A stretch of DNA of 32,217 bases. It comes from Chloroflexota bacterium (lineage in GTDB: Bacteria > Chloroflexota > Dormibacteria > Dormibacterales > Dormibacteraceae). Of this stretch, positions 14,171 through 22,199 are shown one piece after another. Each line of letters starts with the position of its first letter. The stretch's first letter is position 1. The DNA lies in contig VBJE01000040.1 in assembly GCA_005879675.1 (NCBI GenBank), forward strand, positions 1 through 32,217, written 5' to 3'. The position numbers were made by a program, and so were the translations under genes. A model generated the notes under the pieces. That model did not search any database. It saw nothing but the letters and a program-made list of their open reading frames with translations, and was not told the origin of the DNA.

Positions 14171-16413
14171 CTACGCGATGCGCGCGCGGCTGCGGTTGCT
14201 GGCTCGGCGCCGCTGCTTGCCGCTGACGTAGTCGACCAGGATGTATTCCCCGAGCCGGTCGGGCGAGACGAAGAACGCCCGGCCCTTGTTGATCCTCGTC
14301 ATCTGGTTGATGAACTCGGTCAGGTACGGACCGCGCTCGAGCATGAACGTGTTGATGACGATTCGGTCGCGGGTGCACCGCTTGACCTCGCTCAGCGTCT
14401 GCTGGATCGTCTCGTACGTCGGCGGGTAGGAGAACAGGGCGCGGCCGTCCTCGCGAAGGTGGGCGGTCGGCTCGCCGTCCGTGATCATGATCACCTGGCG
14501 GTTGCCCCGATGCCTGGCCAGCAGAGAGCGCGCGAGCTGGAACCCGTGCTGCATGTTGGTCCCGTACACGTAGTCGTTGAGCGCGAGCTGTGGGAGCGTC
14601 TGGGGCTTCAGCTCCACCGCGTAGTTCGAGAAGCCGACGACGTACAGCGAGTCGCGCGGGTACTGGCTGCGGATCAGCGAGTCGAGAGCGATCGCGACCT
14701 TCTTGGCGGCCAGGAAGCACCCGCGCAGGAACATGGAGCGGCTCATGTCGATCATCAGCACCGTCGATGCCTGGGTCATAGAGAGCGCGCGAGCTGGAAC
14801 CCGTGCTGCATGTTGGTCCCGTACACGTAGTCGTTGAGCGCGAGCTGTGGGAGCGTCTGGGGCTTCAGCTCCACCGCGTAGTTCGAGAAGCCGACGACGT
14901 ACAGCGAGTCGCGCGGGTACTGGCTGCGGATCAGCGAGTCGAGAGCGATCGCGACCTTCTTGGCGGCCAGGAAGCACCCGCGCAGGAACATGGAGCGGCT
15001 CATGTCGATCATCAGCACCGTCGATGCCTGGGTCATGTGCTCGGTGCGGTGGACGATGAAGTCGTTCGCCGACATCTTCGCCGGCACCTTCGGCCCCTCG
15101 CGGACGATGGAGTTGAAGAGCGTTTCCTTCATGTCCAGGAGGAACGGATCGCCGTACTCGTATTCCTTCAGCTCGTCTGAAGCGTCGGTGCCGACGCCTC
15201 CGCGCCACAGGTTGTGCTGGCCCATGCGCGTCTTCTTGAGCTGGTCGAAGATGTCGCGCAGCGCGGACTGACCGATGCGGCGCATGCCTCGCGGCGTGAG
15301 CTCGAGGCGGCGGCCTTTGCGCTCTACATACCCCGCCTTCTCGAGCACGTCCGTCACGTGCCGCAGCTGATCCAGCGCCTGGCGGGCGTCGGGTCCCAGC
15401 AGATCCTGCGCGAGAGAGCGGTCGACGTCGTCGGGTCGGAAGCTGCCCCGCTCCAGCTGTGACTCGAGGCGGTCCATCTGCTGGAGGCGCTCCATCAAAC
15501 CCATCGCCTGTCCCAGCGTGAGCGGGTCTTCGCCGAAGAACGGATAGCGCTCGCTGATCTCGGACGGCGGCATCATCGCCTGCATGAAGCCCGAAAGGCG
15601 CGCCAGCTCCAGGCGCAGCGAGTCGTCCTGCAGGAGCGCGTCCATCATCTGGCGCAGCTCCTCGCGGGCCTCTGGGCTGAGGCTCTGCATCAGCGACTGC
15701 ATCTGCGCCATCTGTCGCTGCAGGTGTTCGAGCAGCTCGTCGAGGCTGTTGATGCCCGGCGGGAACATGTCGCCGAAACGCTGCATGAAGCCGTTGAAAT
15801 CGGGCGTGCGCCCTTCCATGCGCTGCTCCAGCATCTTGTTGAGCTCGCGCACCATGTCGCGCACACGGGAGAGATCCTGCCCTTGCATCTGCTGCAGCGA
15901 CCCCTTGATCCCCTGGAACATCTGGTCGAGCATCTGCTGCTGCAGCTTCTGCATCAGCTCTTCGAACTTCTGCCTCGCCCCATCGTCGACGAACTCGTAG
16001 TTGCGCAGTCCCTTGACGCGGCCGCCCAGGTCGTCGGGCAGCCGGTCCAGCTGGTCGGTCCGCTGCCGGGCGATGCGGTCGAGCAGCTTGCGTGCCTCGG
16101 GCGTCGCCTCTTTCAGCCGCCGCTCCATGCCCTGGCGCTCGGTGTCGATCACGTCCTGCACCTTCTGGCGCAGCTCCTCGACCGTGGAGTCGAGGTTGAA
16201 GCGGCCTAGCTCGCGCTCACGCGCCTCGCGGAGCTGCTTCAGCAGCTGCTCCAGGCCCGGAGTGTTGGGCGAGCCCCAGCGCAGGAAGCGCTGCAGGGCG
16301 GCGTTCAGGTCGCCGTAGTTCATGAGGTCGTCGGAAAGGGCGTCGAGGACGTCTCCAGCGTCCAGGTCGTCGAGCTTCTGCGTTCCGTCCCAGCGGGAGT
16401 ACCGAAACCTCAC
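14171..16413 (-). pseudogene. COG4867-type VWA domain protein, frame broken by a 257-bp tandem duplication
   Basis: The protein begins RFRYSRWDGTQ, runs through a long charged, Gln/Met-rich coiled region (about 80-330), and has a C-terminal von Willebrand A domain with the metal-site motif D-M-S-R-S and TDGEPT. Such proteins usually pair with a MoxR/ChlI-type AAA ATPase, which is not seen here. A perfect tandem copy of 257 bp (14523-14779 and 14780-15036) sits inside the VWA domain and shifts the frame. As read, the first frame stops at 14776 after 545 residues. Removing one copy restores a single 661-residue frame from GTG 16413 to 14171. The GTG shares GTGA with the amidase stop. Confidence 0.85.
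14523..15036. repeat. Perfect 257-bp tandem duplication
   Basis: Bases 14523-14779 and 14780-15036 are identical by direct comparison, and the match ends at once on both sides. 257 is not a multiple of three, so the copy breaks the VWA gene. The absence of any divergence points to a very recent event or an unmerged contig overlap; 257 bp is close to a common short-read length. Confidence 0.95.
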
Positions 16414-17699
16414 CCGACCACGCTAGCAGGGCGCCAGCCGCCCAAAGCACGCTCGACCGCCCGAGCCGCGCGCAGGGCCACGTTGTCCTGCCAATTGCGG
16501 GCCACGATCTGCACCCCGATGGGGAGGCCTTCTGGCGACGTGCCCGCGCGGACCACGACGCAGGGGTTACCCGTCAGGCTGTAAGGCACCGTGTAGCTGA
16601 ACTGATGGTCGCTGATGACCTTGACCCGGTAGAGGGGAGCGATGTCAGGGGCCACGGGCGTGAGCACGAGGTCGTAGCTCGACATGAACTTGAGGATGAT
16701 GCTGCGGAAGGAGTCCCATCGGCGGTACATGCGCGCGTGGCTCATGTGCTTCAGGCCCCAATAGCCAAGCGTCACCTGCCACGCGTCGGTCAGGGATGGC
16801 GGCCGCTCCTCGGTGACCGTGCAGCCGGCCGCCGCGAGCGCCTTGGCCGCGGCCTTCACCGTGGCCGTGACCGCCGGGGTGGGCTTCGCCATCCCGTCGT
16901 CGGCATACCACGCGACGCGCAGCCCGTCCAGCTTGGGTGTGCGCTTCGGGATCGGTACGGGCACGATTGCCGAGTCGAAGCCATCTGGTCCGGCCAGGAC
17001 GCGGAGCGCGAGGGCGAGATCGGCCACGTAGCGTGCCATCGGACCCACCTGGCTGCGCGGGTCGCTGAGCCCGCCCGGAAGCGCGTAGGCGCCCGTCACG
17101 GGGACCAGGCCCGCGGTCGGCTTGAGACCTGCGACTCCGCAGTAGCTGGCGGGGAGACGGATGCTCCCGCCCGAGTCGCTGCCCAGCCCGAGCGGGGAGC
17201 CGCCCGCGGCGATGATCGCCGCCTCTCCGCTGCTGCTCCCGCCTGGCGTGCGGTTGATGTCGTACGGGTTGCGAGTGCCGCCATGGAACGATCTCCAGCT
17301 CTCTTCCCCAACGCCACCTGGCGGGCAGTTCGTCTTGCCGATCAGGATCGCGCCCGCCCGGCGCATGCGGGCGACGACGGTTGCGTCGTGGTCGGGAATG
17401 TTCGTCCGCAGCATGCGCAAACCCGCCGTGGTGGGCAACCCGGCTGTGTTGAAGATGTCCTTCGCCGTGAAGGGCACACCGTGCAGGGGGCCGAGGGCGC
17501 TCCTCCGCTTGTTGTGCCGGTCCGCCGAGCGGGCTTCTTTGATGGCGCTCTCCGCGGTCGCGAAGACGACCGCGTTCAGGCGCGGGTTCACGGTGTGGAT
17601 GTGCTCGAGGTGCGCACGCACCACCTCGACCGAGGACAGCTCACGTGCCCGGATCTTTCGCGCCAGCCATCCGGCCGGCGCTCCGATGACGTCTCTCAC
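16410..17699 (-). CDS. Amidase signature family hydrolase
   Basis: The 429-residue protein has the Ser-cisSer-Lys triad of the amidase signature family: K80 (PFTAKDIFN), the serine run at 155-157 (TPGGSSSGEA) and nucleophile S179 (GSDSGGSIRLPA). These enzymes hydrolyse amides; GatA is one member, but no gatB or gatC is nearby, so this is more likely a catabolic amidase. The frame is intact. Between YWG and the RRWDSFRS helix (about residues 325-340) it seems some 25-30 residues shorter than relatives I recall, which could be natural or an in-frame loss. Start GTG 17699; stop shares GTGA with the VWA gene. Confidence 0.85.
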   Translation of the reverse strand: MRDVIGAPAGWLARKIRARELSSVEVVRAHLEHIHTVNPRLNAVVFATAESAIKEARSADRHNKRRSALGPLHGVPFTAKDIFNTAGLPTTAGLRMLRTNIPDHDATVVARMRRAGAILIGKTNCPPGGVGEESWRSFHGGTRNPYDINRTPGGSSSGEAAIIAAGGSPLGLGSDSGGSIRLPASYCGVAGLKPTAGLVPVTGAYALPGGLSDPRSQVGPMARYVADLALALRVLAGPDGFDSAIVPVPIPKRTPKLDGLRVAWYADDGMAKPTPAVTATVKAAAKALAAAGCTVTEERPPSLTDAWQVTLGYWGLKHMSHARMYRRWDSFRSIILKFMSSYDLVLTPVAPDIAPLYRVKVISDHQFSYTVPYSLTGNPCVVVRAGTSPEGLPIGVQIVARNWQDNVALRAARAVERALGGWRPASVVG

Positions 17700-17720
17700 T
17701 CGCTCTTCCCGGGCGAGAGA

Positions 17721-18410
17721 TTAGTCGCTTCCGGGCGAATTTGAACCCGCTAGACGGAGTCTCCGGGCTTGATGTCCAGGACCTTCGGTGCCGAAGTGCA
17801 TGGGCACGACGGTCTTCACGCCCAGGAGCTGGGCAGGCTTCGCCGCCCGGTAGGGCCCCATGGTGTAGAAGCCGCCGATGGGCAGGAACGCGACGTCGAA
17901 CTTGCTCAGCTCGGCGATCAGGGCCATGTCCCCAAACACGTCAGTGTCCCCGGCGAAGTAGACCGTGAAGCCGTTCTCGAACTCGATCACCAGCCCGCAG
18001 GCGTCGCCGCCGTAGACGATGCCGCCGTTGTCGGTGATGCCACACGTGTGCTCGGCGTGGACGAGCGTCACGCTGATGCCCTCCGCCTCGATCGTGCCCC
18101 CCTTGTTGCCGCCGATGATCTTCTCGCTGTCGATCCCCTTCGAGCCGAGCCAGACGCCGATCTCGTGGTTGGTGACGATCGTCGGCTTGGTGCGGCGCGC
18201 GATCTCGAGCGCGTCGTGGATGTGGTCGAAGTGGCCGTGCGTGATCAACATCAGGTCGCAGCGGTCGACGGACTTCAAGTTGTCGGGCGCGACGGGGTTG
18301 TTCATGACCCAGGGGTCGATGAGGACTTCCTTGCCCTTGGCGCTGCGGGCCTTCCAGGTCCCGTGGCCCACCCATGTGAAGCTGACGTCAGCGTTGAGCG
18401 CCATGCTCAC
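17721..18410 (-). pseudogene. UPF0173 metal-dependent hydrolase with a damaged 3' end
   Basis: This metallo-beta-lactamase-fold protein of the UPF0173/YtkL group has H58-x-H60-x-D62-H63, HAEHTCG, FAGDTD (D155) and PIGGFYTMGP. The last metal-site His is in VPMHFGT (H205). Right after HFGT the frame is wrong: as read it ends in 21 residues unlike the family. In the next frame, after junction bases near 17785, the true end VLDIKPGDSV and a TAG at 17750-17752 appear. About 20-25 residues are missing between the two parts. The start is GTG 18410 (GTGA overlap with the glycosyltransferase stop) or ATG 18404. Cellular substrate unknown. Confidence 0.82.
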
Positions 18411-19574
18411 CCCCTTTCTGTATCAGCGCGGAAAAGCCGATTTTCCCACACGGCCAAAACGAAGATTCCGATCGCGGCGACCGTCCACAGGTTCGGGAAG
18501 AACAGCTCGCAAGGCTGCTTGTAGAAACCGAGCATGCAGATCGCGAGCAGCATCAGGGTGACGGCTCGCCTCTGTTCCACCGCTCGCACGACGAGCAGGA
18601 GCGCGAGCGGAAGCAGAGGCAGCCACTGGTAGGGCCAGACCTCGTTGGGGATCAGCGCTCCCAGAGCAAAGCCGAGCGCCATCCCGTAGGCCGGGTTCCA
18701 TCCGCTGCGCCAGGCCGCCCACGCCGCCGCCGCGGCGAACGCCATCGCGCTCAGGTAGGACAGGACGATCGCCAGCGTGCCGAAGTGCAGGGGCGACGTC
18801 ACCAGCAGGTACCCGGTCCCGCCGGGAACCGCGAACTCCTCGCCCCCGATGTAGCGCGTGAACAGCGTGCGCACCGAGTCGTATGCGCAGTCCGGGTTGT
18901 GGGAGCCGAGCGATGGAAGCAGGACGTGCTGGTAGTAAGAGACGGCCCCTCCCCAGCCCAGGGGGATGAAGGTGATCGCTGTCACGACCACGGCCGCGAT
19001 GCCGAGGGCGGCCGCGTAGCGCACGCGGTGCGCCGGCCGCGGACCGATGGACCGCGCCGGCGATGACCGGATTTCGCCTCTCGAGCCAGATCGAGGCCAA
19101 GGCGCACACGAGCAGGATTCCTCCCCGCTGGCCCGCGCTCACGTCGGCGAAGAGCGGAGGAAAGTAACCGGCCACCAGCCAGAAAACCGGCTGCGCAACA
19201 GGGTGGCGGGTCGCGACGACGCGAAAGAGGATCGCGAGCGATGCCACCAGCGCGACGGCGTCGATCGCCGTCCAGACCTGCACGGCGACGTCCTTCGGCA
19301 GGAGCGCGATCGGGATCGCAAGCGCCGCGACCGGTGGCGGGCTGACGAAGGCGTCGAGGCCGCCGGGCGGGGCGATGATGTGCAGCCGAGCGAGGTAGTC
19401 GGCCGCGGCGTCGTACATGTGCGACGGCTCGGTCAGGTAGGCCCGCGCCCCTTCCCACATGCCTTCCGTGTCGGGGCGGCGCGGGGTGAGGACGGTCAGG
19501 ACGACGACGCGGATCCAGAACACCGCCGCCAGGGCCCAGTACAACGCCGGCCGGGTGAGGAGTCTTCCGATCAA
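18407..19574 (-). pseudogene. Second GT87-like glycosyltransferase, frameshifted
   Basis: The N-terminal half is in one frame (MWEGARAYLTEPSHMYDAA, then FVSPPPVAALAIPIALLP, SAGQRGGILLVCALASIWLE) and the C-terminal half in another (RYAAALGIAAVVVTAITF to the stop at 18407). The switch lies near 19040-19055. Compared with the paralogue at 8692-9822, the missing piece is the helix carrying the family Lys-Pro motif, roughly 20 codons. The rest is a normal multi-span GT87 protein using a polyprenyl-phosphate sugar donor. The start is TTG 19574, sharing TTGA with the LysR stop. As read, no complete enzyme can be made. Confidence 0.82.
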
Positions 19575-20539
19575 TCGGTGGGGGGTCGCACGCGGCCGCG
19601 CGAGCCGTCGCGCGAGAGCCAGCTCGCCTCTTTGAGGAAGTCGATGAAGGCGTGCACCGAAGCGGGCAGCTTGCGCCGGCGCAGGTGCACGATGTGCCAG
19701 TCGCGCCGAATCGGAAAGCCGCGAACGTCGAGCTCGATCAGCCGGCCGCTGGAAAACTCGAGCGCGGTCGCGTAGCGCGAGATGACGGCCAGGCCGAGCC
19801 CGGATTCGACCGCGTGCTTGATGGCCCCGTTCGATCCGAGCTCCATGGCCACGATCAGCCTGGCGCCGGCCTTGCGAGCGGCCTTCTCGAGTGACCAACG
19901 GCTCCCCGACGCAGCCTCGCGCATGATGAACGGCTGGCCGGCAAGGTCCTTCAGCGTCAGGCCGCGCCTTCCCGCGAAGGGATGACCGGCCGGCGCGACG
20001 ACCACCAGCTCGTCGCTGAGAAACGGGATGATCGCGAGCTCCGGGTCCTTCGCCGCGGGGCCGACCACCGCCAGGTCGAGCTCGTTGCGGAGCACCTGCT
20101 CCTGGACGCGTGCCCTGGTGCCGATCTCGAGCGATATCACCAGCCCGGGATGCAGCTTCTTGAACGCCCCGAGCGCCGCGGGGAGCAGGTAGATGCCGAC
20201 CGTGGTGCTCGCGCCGACGCGCAGCGTGCCGCGCTTGATGCCCCGCATCTCCTCGATCGCAACCGTCGCCTCGTCGAGGACGTCGAGCATCCTGCGCGCG
20301 TAGCTGTAGAGCACGGTCCCGGCCTCAGTGAGCTGCACGCGCTTGCCGAGCCTGTCGAGGAGCGGAAGGCCGAGGGTCTCCTCCAGCTCTTTCACCTGGT
20401 ACGAGACCGATGGCTGGCTCAGCTTGAGTCGCCGCGCGGCGAGGCTGAAGCTCGTCAGATCGGCCACGGTTTTGAACGTCCGGAGCTGGCGGAGAGTGAC
20501 CGCGCGGTCGAGATCGAGCTGAGCTTGGGCCCTGGGCAC
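19571..20539 (-). CDS. LysR-type transcriptional regulator
   Basis: The 322-residue protein has the LysR winged helix at about residues 14-75 (LRQLRTFKTVADLTSFSLAA, QPSVSYQVKELEETLG) and an intact periplasmic-binding-like effector domain (RVGASTTVGIYLLPAAL, ESGLGLAVISRYA). LysR proteins often control a divergent neighbour; here that is the acyl-CoA carboxylase beta gene. They also often control their own operon, which here runs on into the glycosyltransferase, hydrolase and amidase genes. The effector is unknown. It starts with GTG 20539, 7 nt after a -10-like TATCGT on its strand. Confidence 0.92.
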   Translation of the reverse strand: MPRAQAQLDLDRAVTLRQLRTFKTVADLTSFSLAARRLKLSQPSVSYQVKELEETLGLPLLDRLGKRVQLTEAGTVLYSYARRMLDVLDEATVAIEEMRGIKRGTLRVGASTTVGIYLLPAALGAFKKLHPGLVISLEIGTRARVQEQVLRNELDLAVVGPAAKDPELAIIPFLSDELVVVAPAGHPFAGRRGLTLKDLAGQPFIMREAASGSRWSLEKAARKAGARLIVAMELGSNGAIKHAVESGLGLAVISRYATALEFSSGRLIELDVRGFPIRRDWHIVHLRRRKLPASVHAFIDFLKEASWLSRDGSRGRVRPPTD

Positions 20540-20545
20540 GGCGCC

Positions 20546-20552
20546 TACGATA
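20546..20552. promoter_or_regulatory. Two-way -10 element TACGATA between lysR and the carboxylase gene
   Basis: This is the same heptamer as at 6289-6295, again in a 21-bp start-to-start gap. TATCGT ends 7 nt before GTG 20539 on minus; TACGAT ends 9 nt before ATG 20561 on plus (or GATATA ends 6 nt before it). A LysR-bound site would have to overlap this core, since no other non-coding DNA is available. Confidence 0.5.
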
Positions 20553-20560
20553 TATGCGGT

Positions 20561-22139
20561 ATGGCCGCCCGCAAACCACGATCATCGCCGGCTTTGACGC
20601 CGGTGCGCCGAACCGCGCCGGCGCTCGAGGGCGTGGAGGCGCCTCAGCGCGAGGCGGCGACCGTCTCCGAGCAGAAGATCAACTAGTACCGCAAGCGCCG
20701 CTACCAGGCGCTGCACGCGGAGACCGAGGCCGCGAACAAGCGCCGTGCCGCGGGCAAGGCGACGGCTCGCGATCGCATCGAGATGCTCGTCGACGATGGC
20801 TCTTTCGTCGAGCTCGACGTCTTCGCGACGCATCGGGCGCATGGCTTCGGGATGGAGGACCGGAAGATCGCCGGCGACGGCGTGGTCGCCGGCTTTGGCG
20901 AGATCGACCGGCGCCCGGTCGCGGTCTATGCGTACGACGCGACGGTCTTCGGCGGCTCGCTGGGGGAGGTGACGGCGGAGAAGATCGTCAAGGTCCAGGA
21001 GCTTGCGATCCGCAACCGGGTGCCGATCATCGGCATCAACGACTCAGGCGGCGCGCGCATCCAGGAAGGCGTCGTCGCGCTCGCCGGCTACGCTGACATC
21101 TTCTATCGCAACGTCCGCTCGTCGGGGGTGATTCCGCAGATCAGCATCATCGCCGGACCGTGCACCGGCGGCGCCGTGTACTCGCCGGCGATCACCGACT
21201 TCATCTTCATCGTCGCCGGCCAGGGCTACATGTTCATCACGGGGCCAGAGGTCATCAAGGTCGTGACCGGCGAGGCCGTCTCGTTTGACGAGCTGGGCGG
21301 CGGCAACGTGCACAACGCCACCTCGGGGGTCGCGCACTTCCTGCCCAAGACAGAGCAGGACTGCGCCGCGGGGGTGCGCAAGCTCCTGTCGTACCTGCCG
21401 CTGTCGAACTCCGAGCGCCCGCCGTTTGTGCCCACGACCGATGACCTCGAGCGCGCCGACCCCGAGCTGCAGACGATCGTCCCCGAGTCGCCGAACAAGC
21501 CGTACGACATGCGCGAGGTCGTGTCGCGCGTGCTGGATGGGCGCGAGTTCTTCGAGATCCAGCCGTTCTTCGCCCAGAACATCGTCGTCGGGTTGGGCCG
21601 CCTCGGCGGTCATGTCGTCGGCATCGTCGGCAACCAGCCGAAGGTGCTGGCGGGCGCGATCGACATCAACGCCTCGGTGAAGGCGGCGCGATTCATCCGT
21701 TTCTGCGACGCCTTCGGGATCCCGATCATCTCGTTCGTCGACGTTCCCGGCTACCTGCCGGGGCGCGACCAGGAGCACGGCGGGATCATCCGCCACGGCG
21801 CCAAGCTGCTGTATGCGTACGCCGAGGCGACGGTGCCGAAGCTGACAGTGATCACGCGCAAGGACTACGGCGGCGCGTACTGCGTGATGTCGCCCAAGCA
21901 GATGGGCGCGGACCTGAACCTCGCCTCGCCGACCGCCGAGATCGCGGTCATGGGCCCGGAAGCGGCCGTGGGAGTACACGGCCCGCTTCGCGAACCCGTA
22001 CGTGGCCGCCGAGCGCGGCTACATCGACGACGTCATCGAGCCGAGCCAGACGCGGCGCGAGCTCGTGCGCGGGCTGCAGCTGTGCCTGCGCAAAACTATC
22101 GAGCGGCCGCCGCGGAAGCACGGGAACATACCTCTCTAA
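20561..22139 (+). pseudogene. Acyl-CoA (propionyl-CoA-type) carboxylase beta subunit, interrupted twice
   Basis: The carboxyltransferase subunit transfers CO2 from biotin to acetyl- or propionyl-CoA. Family marks are INDSGGARIQEG, GPCTGGAVYSPAITDF, DVPGYLPGRDQEHGG, RHGAKLLYAYAEATVPK and the C-terminal end RKHGNIPL. Two lesions are visible. An in-frame TAG at 20684-20686 splits SEQKIN from YRKRRYQAL, and no usable start lies between it and ATG 20783, which is too late. Near 21970 the frame jumps from AVMGPEAAV to EYTARFANPYVAAERGYIDD, with at least 15 residues missing by comparison with PccB. The conserved body between is intact. No alpha (biotin carboxylase) gene is in the window. Confidence 0.85.
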
Positions 22140-22149
22140 CCAGGCTCCT

Positions 22150-22199
22150 CCTCCCCATTTATGGGGAGGTGGCGCGCAGCGCCGGAGGGGCGCCTCCCC
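22150..22199. repeat. Compact three-hairpin palindromic element, REP-like
   Basis: Three inverted repeats fill the gap between two convergent stops. A 9-bp stem (22150-22158 with 22161-22169) surrounds TT, then GGCGC/GCGCC (22171-22175 with 22179-22183), then GGAGG/CCTCC (22184-22188 with 22193-22197). The wording CCTCCCC...GGGGAGGTGGCGCGCAGCG...GGAGGGG resembles intergenic palindromic repeats I recall from other high-GC genomes. It may also stop transcription from both sides. Confidence 0.65.

Noticed and set aside
14523..15036. Tandem duplication as an engineered or functional repeat within the VWA domain
   Set aside because: The unit is 257 bp, breaks the frame, and repeats part of the metal site out of frame, so it cannot extend the protein.
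18423..19898. 491-residue minus-strand frame running through lysR into the glycosyltransferase
   Set aside because: The part over lysR is antiphase, Arg-rich shadow. Only the section from TTG 19574 matches GT87, and its end beyond about 19045 is again out of frame.
20681..20689. Amber codon as a recoding signal (pyrrolysine or readthrough)
   Set aside because: A second lesion in the same gene and several in neighbours make an error or decay simpler. No pyl genes or readthrough element are visible.
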